NCBI RefSeq assembly: GCF_038050375.1
Contig: NZ_CP150887.1
Location: 114,212 to 178,211 of the forward strand
DNA from: Okeanomitos corallinicola TIOX110
GTDB lineage: Bacteria > Cyanobacteriota > Cyanobacteriia > Cyanobacteriales > Nostocaceae
Reading direction: 5' to 3'
DNA: 64,000 nt
Positions 17,385 through 26,652 of this stretch are shown here, in pieces (the first letter of the stretch is position 1; every line of letters starts with the position of its first letter). The notes under the pieces were generated by a model. That model did not search any database and had not been told where the DNA came from. It saw only the letters and a list, made by a program, of their open reading frames with translations. The position numbers were made by a program, and so were the translations under genes.

Positions 17385-17516
17385 AAATAATAAACCTTTT
17401 AGCGTTGCATAATTGAAATCCGAATTAGCTTCATACAAAGATGCCATTTTCATTAAATAATAAAACTTTAAGTTTTGCATAATTGAAATCTAAATTAGCT
17501 TCACGCAAAGATGCTA
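17385..17516. repeat. Two tandem copies of a 70-base unit upstream of virB10
   Basis: Two imperfect copies start at 17385 and 17455, both containing AAATAATAAA, GCATAATTGAAATC and a CAAAGATGC end. They lie in the gap 17323-17745 between the VirB8-like and VirB10 genes, just upstream of the virB10 start as read on the - strand, so they may hold regulatory sites. I see no gene in the rest of the gap. Confidence 0.65.
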
Positions 17517-17745
17517 TCTATATAGTGAATCTATTAGTGTAAGTGCAAGAGTAAGGAAGAGTTTTAATGGTGTGCCATAAGCTATAAATTAAAGCAGGAT
17601 AATTTCATTGTTTACCTCAGACAATACAAAGTTTAAACTTGTAATTTTCTAAAATTACTGATTAATCACTGACAACATTTTTTTAATGCACCTCATTTAG
17701 TTACTCAATCACGAAGTAATAATGTAAACCTTTGTGCGTAATTAA

Positions 17746-18468
17746 TTAACGACGTTGCTGAGGATTAAAGTCAACCATTTTGGTAATTTGTAACCCAGAA
17801 GAACGCATTTCATAAATTTTCTGTTCTATTAAAGAAGCATCTTTTCCGAGTGGAGAACGGGGAATTTCCACTGCTTCAACGGTAAATGTCCGATTAAAAG
17901 GAATACGTTCATCTCTACCAGTAGAACGGTCAACTAAAACACGAGTAGCAATCATATCTATTTCCCATTCTCCTAATCTAATTGCTCTTGGTTCTGATAA
18001 ATAAGAAATAATAGTTGTACTGCGAAGTTGATCTGTAAAAACACTCGTTGGAACTAATTCAGCAATCTTTGGTAAAGAAGCTTGAGCGAATTTTGGTTCT
18101 AATAATAGAGAAGCAAACCAAGTATTAGTAGGAATGCGCTTTTTACCAACTTGAATACCTGGATCTGTTTCTTCACTCCCTACCAATTTATTATCCCAAT
18201 TAAATGTTAGTGTCGTCCAATCACTGACCACTTTTTGAATCACTGCTGGATAACGCCAATTACGTTCTTGTTCTGAAATATAGATAGTTTGACCATTTAC
18301 TAACTGAGCAAAGGTAGTTTTGCGTTCAGCAATTTTATTGACTCTAAAAGCAGTGAACAGTGTTAATAATAAAATTAACCCATTGAATGCTGTTAAACAC
18401 AGGAAACAAATAGCTAATAAATTTTTAGATTCCGGTAGTAGTGGTGATTGCAGTCGTTTGATTTGCAT
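17746..18468 (-). CDS. VirB8/TrbF-like inner-membrane conjugation protein
   Basis: A 240-residue protein with one N-terminal membrane helix (about 16-43, NLLAICFLCLTAFNGLILLL) and a soluble periplasmic domain, the layout of VirB8/TrbF assembly factors. No short signature motif is recognised; the call rests on topology, size and position between VirB6-like and VirB10 genes on one strand. A gap of 295 bases separates it from the VirB6-like gene, and I see no gene there. It could be another single-pass conjugation protein. Confidence 0.5.
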   Translation of the reverse strand: MQIKRLQSPLLPESKNLLAICFLCLTAFNGLILLLTLFTAFRVNKIAERKTTFAQLVNGQTIYISEQERNWRYPAVIQKVVSDWTTLTFNWDNKLVGSEETDPGIQVGKKRIPTNTWFASLLLEPKFAQASLPKIAELVPTSVFTDQLRSTTIISYLSEPRAIRLGEWEIDMIATRVLVDRSTGRDERIPFNRTFTVEAVEIPRSPLGKDASLIEQKIYEMRSSGLQITKMVDFNPQQRR

Positions 18469-18763
18469 AGATATCTCAGTTTAATTGCTGGGTAAGATAC
18501 TAAAATAGAAAGATTGTCAACTTTTGTTGCAAGATTCAACACTTTGGGAATTACAGCAATTATCTTGTTAAAGTGCCATACTTAAATGTCCAAAAGGTTT
18601 ATGCAGCAGGGGTTATACGATTTCGTTTTGTAGCAAACAGTTGAGCAAAGTGCTGTAAACAATTGTCAATTATCAATTATTAATTGATGATTCTTTCTCA
18701 TTATATTCTCCTGCTAATTACAGCTAAATACAACTAAAAATTATGCCTTCCAAGTAATTAGTA

Positions 18764-19879
18764 TTAACTCCTACGAATTAAAGCAACGCTAGTTGCAGTA
18801 CCAATAGCACTGCTGAAAATATCAATTAAACCTTTAATGTTGGCAGAAATACCGTTATAAATTGCCATTCCTCCACCTCCTGCTATTAGCACTGCCAAAA
18901 TTGGAGAAAAGATACTCAAGAAAAACATGAAAGCCACATCCGATGCTAATGCTGCACCTGATTTAACTAAAACAACAGCTGTTAAACCTACTAAAATATT
19001 GTACCCAAGTTGAACTCCAAACAAGGAAATAAACCCAGTTAACCAAGCCCAAATAGGACGACCTTGTAATGGTAAAAGTGATAAACCAACTGCGATTGGT
19101 GCAAATAAAGCAGTTAGTAATAATGCTGCTTCTAAAATGTTAACAAATCCCCATTGTAAGGCATAAAGAATAAAGCGAATAATGGGAATAGCAGTATCCC
19201 GAAATACACTACCTGGATCATTAACGAATTGTACCGCAGTACCAATTTGACCAGGTAAAGTTCTAGACCAAAGGAACTGTGCAAAATCTTCTAATGGTTG
19301 AAGTGGAGATTCGGCTTTCTCTTCAGCTTCCGTAACAATTGCTTCTGCTTGTTCTCGCTTTGAATCCCAACATTCAATTAACTCCTCTCCAACTTGTCCC
19401 TGACATTCACTGTAAAGATTTTCTAGTTGTTGTCTAGCAATACTGCTAATTGTCACATTAGCGATCGCCGATTTGAATGTCAACTCACTAACTTGTATTT
19501 CCAGAATATTTTGTACTTGATTATAAGCAAATCCTCGGATAAAAATAATGGTCTTAGCTAGTAAGTTACCATTACCACCAAGAAATATCATAATTACAAG
19601 TGGCCAAACAAAAATAGCTGCTAATTCTGACCAAGATTGTTTCTCAATAATTTCTTTTCCCGTTGTTAGTGCCACAAACAAGATACTAGCTGCTCCCAAG
19701 GTAATACCTAATCGAATTAGACCGTACCATAAATTAGATGAAGTATCTAGGGTAACTTGCCAAACTAAATTCCATGATTCAACTGTGGCACGAGATAATT
19801 CTAAAGCACTGGATACGATATCTAAGGCTTGAGTTTCTCCACCAGTAACAGGAAATGATTGAGCAATTAGGTACATCAT
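18764..19879 (-). CDS. VirB6/TrbL-like polytopic membrane protein
   Basis: A 371-residue protein with about six membrane segments, including residues 50-72 (LWYGLIRLGITLGAASILFV), 85-105, and four in the C-terminal half (LLLTALFAPIAVGLSLLPLQ and FMFFLSIFSPILAVLIAGGG among them). A charged loop with several Cys lies at about 150-200. This matches VirB6/TrbL proteins, inner-membrane channel components of type IV secretion systems, and its place after the VirB5-like gene fits. Sequence conservation in this group is low, so topology and context carry the call. Confidence 0.6.
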   Translation of the reverse strand: MMYLIAQSFPVTGGETQALDIVSSALELSRATVESWNLVWQVTLDTSSNLWYGLIRLGITLGAASILFVALTTGKEIIEKQSWSELAAIFVWPLVIMIFLGGNGNLLAKTIIFIRGFAYNQVQNILEIQVSELTFKSAIANVTISSIARQQLENLYSECQGQVGEELIECWDSKREQAEAIVTEAEEKAESPLQPLEDFAQFLWSRTLPGQIGTAVQFVNDPGSVFRDTAIPIIRFILYALQWGFVNILEAALLLTALFAPIAVGLSLLPLQGRPIWAWLTGFISLFGVQLGYNILVGLTAVVLVKSGAALASDVAFMFFLSIFSPILAVLIAGGGGMAIYNGISANIKGLIDIFSSAIGTATSVALIRRS

Positions 19880-20237
19880 ACTTTTTAAAGTTTACAAAAG
19901 TTTTAGTTGAAAAAAGTTGTTTTATGCAAATTATTGATAACTTACGAAAAAGTCACAGAATATCTCACAACAGGAAATCAAAAGGATGATTAAAACCAAT
20001 ACTACTCGGTTAACAAAATCAAGAATGATTGAACATTTGAAATATCATATTGTGCCATACAAAAGAGCTAAATCGAGTATTATTGTGAGTAACCTAAAAA
20101 TTTACTAAAAATTTAATAGGGCTTTCAGATATAGTCAATCTCAGGTAAATGAGGTACAAATATGAATAATAAAAATCTTGTAGCATGGGTATTTTACCCG
20201 CAATAGATGTACCTCACTCAGACTGACAGTTTTTAAC
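19880..20237. other. 358-base gap with an inverted TGAGGTACA repeat
   Basis: No gene is seen. The stretch holds TGAGGTACA (20150-20158) and its inverted partner TGTACCTCA (20208-20216), with a GGGTATTTTACCC hairpin between them. It lies just downstream of the VirB5-like gene and upstream of the VirB6-like gene as read on the - strand. It may combine a terminator and a promoter-proximal operator. Confidence 0.4.
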
Positions 20238-21038
20238 TTAATTATCGTTCCCCAAAGTAAAACCACCAGGCATCATTAATAAACCCGCTTGTTGAGACAT
20301 AGCATTACCAGCAGCAATACTTTTTCTTCTATCAGCAGTATTGATAGCTGCAAGTTCTTTAGCTGTTTGAGTAATCAAAGTATTGTTTAATGCTCTGTCA
20401 ATTCTTGCTTGTTGTGCCTCTTGAAATATTCGTTCATTAATTTGACCATTGAGTGCTGTTTGTTGAGACAAGTTTTGTAAAATCTGTTGGGTGACATCCA
20501 AAGTTTGTGACTCTTCTCCTAAGTTAATAATTGTTTTAGTGTCTTGTCGAGTAGCTTCTTTAATTTGAGCCATTTGAGTTTGGGCTGTTTCTCCTAAAGT
20601 TGTTTGATTAGCAATTTCATTCACAACATTCCTAGTAGTATTCTTGCCTATATCTTCTCGAATACCATAAGAACTTTGACCATTGGTTTTATTCTCCAAA
20701 ATTTCCGACAATATAGCACCTGGACTTTGATTAACTGAACCACCTAAAATTTGATTCCACAATTGATAAATATCAGGAATTTGAAATGCGCCAATTGTTG
20801 AGTTAATCAAATCAGTTATGGGACTAAACAAGTCTTGTTGAACAAAGTTTGTTACATCTCCAATGAAGTTATTAATCTGGTTTTCAGTATTTTCAACCAA
20901 AATACTATTGCCATTAACTGCATTATTGTTTGATGTGTTGTTAGGTTGAGTAGCAGCTAAGGTTGGTTTATTAAGTGAACTCATACCCAACACTAAAATC
21001 ATGGTGATGAATTGAATGGAAATCCATTTCAGTTTCAT
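20238..21038 (-). CDS. VirB5/TrbJ-like secreted conjugation protein
   Basis: A 266-residue protein. The ATG at 21038 is chosen because AAAGGAAC lies just upstream; an earlier start at 21062 lacks this. It begins with a signal peptide (MKLKWISIQFITMILVLGMS, cleavage after LAA). The mature part is helical and Gln/Asn-rich with coiled-coil character (EATRQDTKTIINLGEESQTL), as in VirB5/TrbJ minor pilus proteins. It precedes the VirB6-like gene in the VirB order. The gene originally followed the VirB4 gene; a Tn3-family transposon now separates them. Family assignment is by topology and order only. Confidence 0.5.
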   Translation of the reverse strand: MKLKWISIQFITMILVLGMSSLNKPTLAATQPNNTSNNNAVNGNSILVENTENQINNFIGDVTNFVQQDLFSPITDLINSTIGAFQIPDIYQLWNQILGGSVNQSPGAILSEILENKTNGQSSYGIREDIGKNTTRNVVNEIANQTTLGETAQTQMAQIKEATRQDTKTIINLGEESQTLDVTQQILQNLSQQTALNGQINERIFQEAQQARIDRALNNTLITQTAKELAAINTADRRKSIAAGNAMSQQAGLLMMPGGFTLGNDN

Positions 21039-21220
21039 AATCAAAGTTCCTTTAGCTAACACAATTTTGAATTTTAGATTTTGGATTTTAGATTGAAAAT
21101 ACCTAATCGTTCAGGACTCCATTTTTAGTTTCATAATCAAAATTACTTCAGATAACACTTTTTTGATTTTTAGGTTTTAGATTTTAAACACCTAAACCTA
21201 ATTGTTCAAGATTTTATTTA

Positions 21221-21410
21221 TTGAAAACTTAGGCTCACGTTATGATTCAAAAAATCTGTTGTTGTGCATTGAAACATTAGACTCACGTTATGACTCAAAA
21301 AAATTGATGTTGTGAATTGAAACATTAAGCTCAAGTTATGATTCAAAAAATTGATGTTGTGCATTGAAAAATTAGGCTCACGTTATGGTTCAAAAATTTT
21401 GATGTAATAC
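21221..21410. repeat. Four imperfect tandem repeats of about 48 bases
   Basis: Units start at 21221, 21269, 21317 and 21364. Each has TTGAAA near the start, GGCTCACGTTATGATTCAAA in the middle and TTGATGTTGTGCA at the end, with small changes. They lie in the gap between the VirB5-like start (21038) and the transposon end (21586), so they originally sat between this gene and virB4. An iteron or regulator-binding role is possible. The rest of the gap (21039-21220, 21411-21585) shows only AT-rich GATTTTAGATTTT repeats. Confidence 0.7.
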
Positions 21411-21644
21411 CATTTCTTTGTAAGGCTGCACCTAATTTTGCAATCCTTTCTATCTCTGTATTCTCTGTGTCTAGAGTGGTTTATTTATCTGAAAATTAGG
21501 CGAATCTTTATACAGAATTGGTATAAGGAAAGAAAACAATTTTGTTGACATAAGTATTCAATAGTTGCTGCTATACTTCCTTTTTGGTATTGAGCCGAGA
21601 TACGAGTAAAAACCTGCAAGATGGTCTGGAAACGCTTACTGTAT

Positions 21645-24632
21645 CTACATTTCAAAGATTTCAGGTGGAAGATTAATCGCCACCTCCAAAGGTTCAGGAA
21701 CATTACGTAAATTCACCACATAATCACCGTATCTTTTGATATGCCTGGTCAGATAAGGACTCAAAGCAGCAAGATGTCGCTTATGAATCACCTCACCCTG
21801 TGACATCAACTTTTGAATCGCCAACGACATATCTACCGTATTCTGTAAAATCACCGCACTAGCCACCAAATCCAAATACTTCAACCGCTTTTCCTGCTCA
21901 ATCGGGTCATTCTCAGTAATCACCCCCTGCTTACCAAAAAACACCCAATCCAGAAAACCATTGTACATCTCCACAACATTTGTTACCGCAGTAATTTCCC
22001 GTCTCAAAGCAACATTAGAAATATAATCCAGCAGAAACATAGTCCGCACCACCTTACCCAACTCTTGAAAAGCTTGATAAAGACGATTTTTGCGACTATA
22101 ACTATTCAACTTACGTAATAGCGTCGAAGGCATCACCTTACCAGCCTTAATTGACAGCACCACCCGCATCATGTCAGACCAATGAGTCTGAATTAAACTC
22201 CAATTCACCACACCCTTAAACAACGGCTCAATATGCTGATAGCTCACATCTGTACTAGGACGCACAAAAGTTAAATCCTGCCAATTACGGATACGTGGCA
22301 TCAACTTAATACCCAGAAGATAGGAAATAGCAAAAACAGGTCCAGACTGACCTTGAGTATCTGCGTGCAACGTATCAGGCTGAATATCCGAAGTATTCTT
22401 CAACAACCCATCCAAAATATGAACCGCTTCCCAAACACCACAAGCAATAAAGTGAGTAAACAAAGCAATGTATTTATCAGAAACATGATGATAGGCAATA
22501 CCACCATAACCACCGTAACGAATATGATACTCACTGTGTAAATTATTTTCGTATATCTCAAACTTACTGCCATCCGCCGCCGCCTTTTTCCCCGTCCCCC
22601 AACAATTCGGTAAAGTAAACCGATTATAAGCATTAATAATATCCCGAATTGCCGCCTCAATCTTGGCAGCACTAACATGGCGACGGTTAGTATAAGAAAT
22701 CTCATGGGCAGTCACCATACCCCCCGAATGACGAGCCATTTGATTAGGTCCAAGATTACAACCATAACCAAACGTAGTAAAAATATAACGTTCCCCCGGC
22801 TCAGATATTTTGGCTTCGCTTCCCGACAACAAACCAAAATGTCTAGTCCAATTTAACCAATGTTCAACATTGCATAAGATATCTAAAATACTCCGGTCCG
22901 GCATCAGCACCCGGATTTTAGACTCCAATAAATCCACCTCTGGGAGTTGGGTTAAAGATGGCACTTTCTTTAATACCGGCTCACCTTCTTTATTAATAGT
23001 AAATTGTTTATCAACAGCACAAATTTTATCTACTTCCTCAGCCACTTGTGTAAAACAAAAACGTAAATGTTCTACAAAATCTGCTGGATTAGCAGGAAAA
23101 CCAATTAAACAACAGTATTCCTCTATTAAAGGTTCGCACTCAACAGGACTTAATAATTGTTCGCGGAAATCTCCATAGCTTTCCGACCCCACAACACAAG
23201 CATCTCCCGTTTTAAATTCAGCCGCTAAATGGAAAAAGATACAAATCTCTAACTGCTGACGTACCAAAACATCAGCACCATCAATTTCTGCTACAACTAA
23301 CGCCCGCCAGTTATTACTAATAAAATCCAAATCAATATCACAAGGTAAATATTTAGCCCGTTTGTGTTCATTATCCAACACAAATTTCAAAGCTTCAATC
23401 ACCGATTCATCCGCAGAAGTAGAGAGAATATCCAAAGACCGCACTAAACTAAATAGTGCTTTGCGGTTGGCAGCATAAAACCGCCACATTAATGGTAAAT
23501 AATTGTTAGTATTGTATGCCGCAATTTCATCTAATTTTTGCATCAGCAATTCTGCACCACCATGTTCATCCAAAATTGACTGCACCTGTTCTCCAAATAC
23601 CGCATTATCCTGGGTTTCCTTGGCTTGTTTGGATGCTTGTAATACTTGTCCCAATGTCGCTAACAACTCTGATGTTTCTACCAGATGTTTATCTCGTAGT
23701 TCCTGCAATCTTTGTTTAGCATTATTTTGAATCTTCAGGATACGTTTGATAAACATCTCCACCAGATAATCACGAGTTTTTATCTGTGCTTCGTACAATA
23801 GACATAATAGCAATGTTCGTCGTTTGGGTAAATTAATATCTTGAAATTCTGCAATATCTAAAGTTCTAGCATAAGCAGCAAAATGTCTAACTTTGGTAGG
23901 AGTAATATTTTGTAGTAATCGCTTGGCATCTCCAAAAGTCATGAGCATATCAAACTTATTTTGCAGGAGTTTCATCCCATTTAGTTTGGCACTTTTAGGT
24001 GGCGATTTTAGTAAATTCAGGGTGGCATTTTCATCTTCCTCCGCATTGTCTATCACCACGAGCAATTTGTCTAAATAAGTTTGTTCAGTAGTTGAAAGTC
24101 CTTGAGAACAAAGTGCAAATAACCGATTATTGACCATTGAACGAATGTGGCGAATTAATCGGTCAAGGGTACTAAATGCTGGTAATTCGTATCGTTCTTT
24201 AACTAATTCTTCAATTGCTACATTGATTAAATCCGCAGGATGGTCTTTAATTTGGGCAGCTTGTGCAACTATTGTGGCTATTAATCTTTGTCCGGTTTTA
24301 TCATATTGTTTGACCCCTAAATATTCCCGAATAATATTTTTATAGGTGTGCCGCTGGCGTTCGGAGGGTATTGCTTTTACTGAGTCTTGTAATTTTAAAC
24401 ACGACCGTAAATGTTTAATTACCGCAATTGGGATCTGTTCAGGATGAGGGAAATATCCCAGACGTTGAAAGGATTTTAACATCACCATTAACCGCAGTAA
24501 TCCTTCATGACTCTTGGTTTTAGATTTGACAAATTTGATTTCTGCGGCTGTTGGGGTATACAGTTCTGCTAGTTCTTTGGGGTCAGGAAATTGTTTAAAT
24601 TTGGGGTAAGCAGTACGGTCAATTGATGTCAT
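21645..24632 (-). CDS. tnpA: Tn3-family transposase TnpA (transposon A)
   Basis: A 995-residue transposase, the normal size. The C-terminal catalytic domain shows the Tn3 landmarks: ERYIFTTFGYGCNLGPNQMA, the first Asp region (AADGSKFEIYE), the second in LHADTQGQSGPVFAISYLLG followed by KLMPRIRNWQDL, and the Glu region (VVEMYNGFLDWVFFGKQG). It performs replicative transposition, forming cointegrates. The ATG at 24632 follows the fixed MTSIDRTAYPKFKQFP start also seen in the transposase at 35310-38267; the two share order and many motifs but clearly differ in sequence. The stop lies within 60 bases of the transposon end. Confidence 0.96.
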   Translation of the reverse strand: MTSIDRTAYPKFKQFPDPKELAELYTPTAAEIKFVKSKTKSHEGLLRLMVMLKSFQRLGYFPHPEQIPIAVIKHLRSCLKLQDSVKAIPSERQRHTYKNIIREYLGVKQYDKTGQRLIATIVAQAAQIKDHPADLINVAIEELVKERYELPAFSTLDRLIRHIRSMVNNRLFALCSQGLSTTEQTYLDKLLVVIDNAEEDENATLNLLKSPPKSAKLNGMKLLQNKFDMLMTFGDAKRLLQNITPTKVRHFAAYARTLDIAEFQDINLPKRRTLLLCLLYEAQIKTRDYLVEMFIKRILKIQNNAKQRLQELRDKHLVETSELLATLGQVLQASKQAKETQDNAVFGEQVQSILDEHGGAELLMQKLDEIAAYNTNNYLPLMWRFYAANRKALFSLVRSLDILSTSADESVIEALKFVLDNEHKRAKYLPCDIDLDFISNNWRALVVAEIDGADVLVRQQLEICIFFHLAAEFKTGDACVVGSESYGDFREQLLSPVECEPLIEEYCCLIGFPANPADFVEHLRFCFTQVAEEVDKICAVDKQFTINKEGEPVLKKVPSLTQLPEVDLLESKIRVLMPDRSILDILCNVEHWLNWTRHFGLLSGSEAKISEPGERYIFTTFGYGCNLGPNQMARHSGGMVTAHEISYTNRRHVSAAKIEAAIRDIINAYNRFTLPNCWGTGKKAAADGSKFEIYENNLHSEYHIRYGGYGGIAYHHVSDKYIALFTHFIACGVWEAVHILDGLLKNTSDIQPDTLHADTQGQSGPVFAISYLLGIKLMPRIRNWQDLTFVRPSTDVSYQHIEPLFKGVVNWSLIQTHWSDMMRVVLSIKAGKVMPSTLLRKLNSYSRKNRLYQAFQELGKVVRTMFLLDYISNVALRREITAVTNVVEMYNGFLDWVFFGKQGVITENDPIEQEKRLKYLDLVASAVILQNTVDMSLAIQKLMSQGEVIHKRHLAALSPYLTRHIKRYGDYVVNLRNVPEPLEVAINLPPEIFEM

Positions 24633-25100
24633 TTAAGTGATATTTGAAGCATATATGATTGGGTGGAAATTTTGAAAATATACTGAGACTTGCAAAGGAG
24701 GCAGGGCAAGCAGAGGGCTGTCTGGCTGGAGTAAAGAAGTATAAATAACAACTTTAGTTCTGGGTTTAAAGCCCAGTTTTAAAAAAGAATTGTATCGAGT
24801 GAGAGTGCCACGTTAGCGAAGCGGCACGAAGTTCAATACAAAGCATCCCTGCTTCAATTCTACGTTTAACAACATGGGTTACTCCTGCGTTCTGCTTTCT
24901 ATCTCCTGCCTCCTGAAAACCCTTTCAGTTATCGGATAAAAGTTATATATGATACCCTAATTCTCCGTAAATGTTTTTATCCCTCAGTTTCCAACCAAAG
25001 AGTATTATAGCTTCTTTGGGGTAGACAATTTGCCATGAGTTTAAAAGGCTGTTTTTTGTAGAATTTTCTGGTGGATAATTACCAATTTGAGGAGATTTTA
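24633..25100. other. 468-base gap in transposon A with a candidate recombination site
   Basis: No gene is seen between tnpA and the recombinase gene. An imperfect inverted repeat with arms at 24790-24809 (TTGTATCGAGTGAGAGTGCC) and 24823-24841 (GGCACGAAGTTCAATACAA) surrounds a 13-base centre. Paired arms near the recombinase gene could be the cointegrate resolution site. The right arm also contains a GCGAAGCG-type cyanobacterial short repeat, which weakens this reading. Confidence 0.35.
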
Positions 25101-26048
25101 TTAGTTTTTAGTTTCTGATTGGATGAGGATATTCAAGGCATGACGGGCGGCTGATTCGGCTTTTTGTGAGGTCACTTTTTGGTAACGTAATGTGGTTTGA
25201 ATGCTTTCATGTCCCATTAATGAACGTAATTCTTCTATGCTGATTAATCCTACTCTTTCTGTAGCATAAGTATGCCGTAAGTCGTGAATACGAATTCCTT
25301 GAAGTTGCGGATATGTGTTGGTTATTTGTCGCCAATAATCATGTAATGTGTGATAGCTGATTCTACTGATTTTGAGTGTGACTGGATGTTGTGCTGTGAA
25401 CAATGCGTTGGTAGAATTTTGGGAATGTGAGTTATCTCTAGAAGATTTTACGTTTTGATGTCGTGAGTATTTTAAATATTTATCTAGGGATTGTGCGGCA
25501 TCGTCACTATAAAAACACCATCGTTGTTTGTTGCCTTTACCTAATACTTGGAATTTCTGGTTTTTGATGTCTATGTCTGATAAGTTTAGGGCTAAAAGCT
25601 CTCCTATTCTACATCCTGTGCGATGCAATAGGTGAATTATGGCGTTCATTCGCAGGTCGTCTTTTACTGCTTGATAGAGTATTGAGAGTTGTTCTGGTGT
25701 TAGGTATCTGATGGTGTTGTCGGTTTTGTGTTCTCCTTTTTCTCGCTCTGGTTGACGTTGTTTTAGTCCCCGGATGGGGTTGATTTTTATATACTCTTGT
25801 TCTACTGCGAAGTTAAATAGGCTTTGCAGTATTGCTTGATGCTTGTGGTGGGTTGTGTATTTTAAATGGTTGAGGCTGTTTAGATACTCTACTAATGTTT
25901 GTTTACTGATAATTTCTATTGGCCAATTTCCATACTCTGCCAGGAATTTTAATAGGGTTAATTCGTAGGTTTCTTTGGTGCTGGGTGCTAGTCCAGTCCT
26001 TTCTAAAAATTCTTTGGCTACGGTGGCTAATGTTATGGCCGTTTTCAC
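25101..26048 (-). CDS. Tyrosine recombinase of transposon A
   Basis: A 315-residue site-specific recombinase. An N-terminal SAM-like arm domain (about 1-90) is followed by a catalytic domain with GCRIGELLAL (Arg), KGNKQRW (Lys), HDLRHTYAT (His-x-x-Arg), LMGHES (His) and TLRYQK (Tyr nucleophile), so all catalytic residues are present. In Tn3-family elements such enzymes (TnpI type) resolve cointegrates in place of a serine resolvase. The start is a GTG at 26048. It is divergent from the XRE gene, with 76 bases between them. The identical 5' part recurs at 63480-64000. Confidence 0.92.
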   Translation of the reverse strand: MKTAITLATVAKEFLERTGLAPSTKETYELTLLKFLAEYGNWPIEIISKQTLVEYLNSLNHLKYTTHHKHQAILQSLFNFAVEQEYIKINPIRGLKQRQPEREKGEHKTDNTIRYLTPEQLSILYQAVKDDLRMNAIIHLLHRTGCRIGELLALNLSDIDIKNQKFQVLGKGNKQRWCFYSDDAAQSLDKYLKYSRHQNVKSSRDNSHSQNSTNALFTAQHPVTLKISRISYHTLHDYWRQITNTYPQLQGIRIHDLRHTYATERVGLISIEELRSLMGHESIQTTLRYQKVTSQKAESAARHALNILIQSETKN

Positions 26049-26124
26049 TGGAATTTATGTCTTTAATATCAGGTTTTTTATCTATAAATTATATATCTTT
26101 TGATGAGTTAGTTGACAGTTTTTT

Positions 26125-26583
26125 ATGGATACTTTTAAGACTCCTCGACCTGGTGAATCTCTTGCTGCTTATGTTTTACGTCTGCGGAAGGCTCTTGGGT
26201 TGACTCAGTTTGATTTGGCGAATGCTGCTGGTATCCATTCTCGTTCTGTGGGTAAGATTGAGCGGGGTTTGACGCTTTCGATTAATCGCCGCACTCTTGG
26301 TGGGTTAGCGGTGGCTCTGGGTGTACCCCAAGAGTATTTGGATGCTGTGATTAAGGGGGAGGAAGTTTCTGCGGTTCAAGGGGTTAAGTTTTGTCCTCAA
26401 TGTTGGAATCCTGGTGGTTCTGTGGATTCGATGTGGAGTGAACTTAGGGCTAGGTTTTGTTATCTATGCGGTACACCTTTGCGGGCTAGTTGTGCCAATT
26501 GTGGTGAGTTGGTGGTGTCGTTGAGGTATAAGTTTTGTCCTCTGTGTGGGAGACCTTATAAGGATGGGGGTAGGAATTCTTGA
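26125..26583 (+). CDS. XRE-type HTH protein with double zinc ribbon, transposon cargo
   Basis: A 152-residue protein. Residues 12-70 form an XRE/Cro helix-turn-helix (LRKALGLTQFDLANAAGIHS). Residues 88-147 carry four CxxC knuckles (CPQC, CYLC, CANC, CPLC), a double zinc ribbon. It is probably a DNA-binding regulator of the divergent recombinase gene across a 76-base shared promoter region. The stop lies just inside the 57-base terminal repeat. This is not a usual Tn3-family gene. An identical copy sits at 62945-63403 in the second element. A regulatory role is inferred. Confidence 0.8.
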   Translation: MDTFKTPRPGESLAAYVLRLRKALGLTQFDLANAAGIHSRSVGKIERGLTLSINRRTLGGLAVALGVPQEYLDAVIKGEEVSAVQGVKFCPQCWNPGGSVDSMWSELRARFCYLCGTPLRASCANCGELVVSLRYKFCPLCGRPYKDGGRNS

Positions 26584-26652
26584 AATTCATGCACAGCAAG
26601 CGTTTCCAGACCATCTTGCAGGTTTTTACTCGTATCTCGGCTCAATACCTTT

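Larger units (their letters stand above)
21586..26649 (-). mobile_element. Tn3-family transposon A, complete, with 5-base target duplication
   Basis: The element is 5064 bases long. Its inverted ends start GGTATTGAGCCGAGATACGA and match over 57 bases with one mismatch. Both flanks are TTTTT (21581-21585 and 26650-26654), the 5-base duplication expected of the Tn3 family. It carries tnpA, a tyrosine recombinase in place of a serine resolvase, and an XRE/zinc-ribbon gene. It lies at the very 3' end of the virB4 remnant: the TSD overlaps the stop codon, so coding of virB4 was not cut by it. A second copy begins at 62879 in opposite orientation. Confidence 0.93.

Noticed and set aside
22400..24345. 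Several open frames opposite the Tn3 transposase
   Set aside because: They are antisense shadows of tnpA with no independent support; the same holds for frames opposite the polymerase-like gene.
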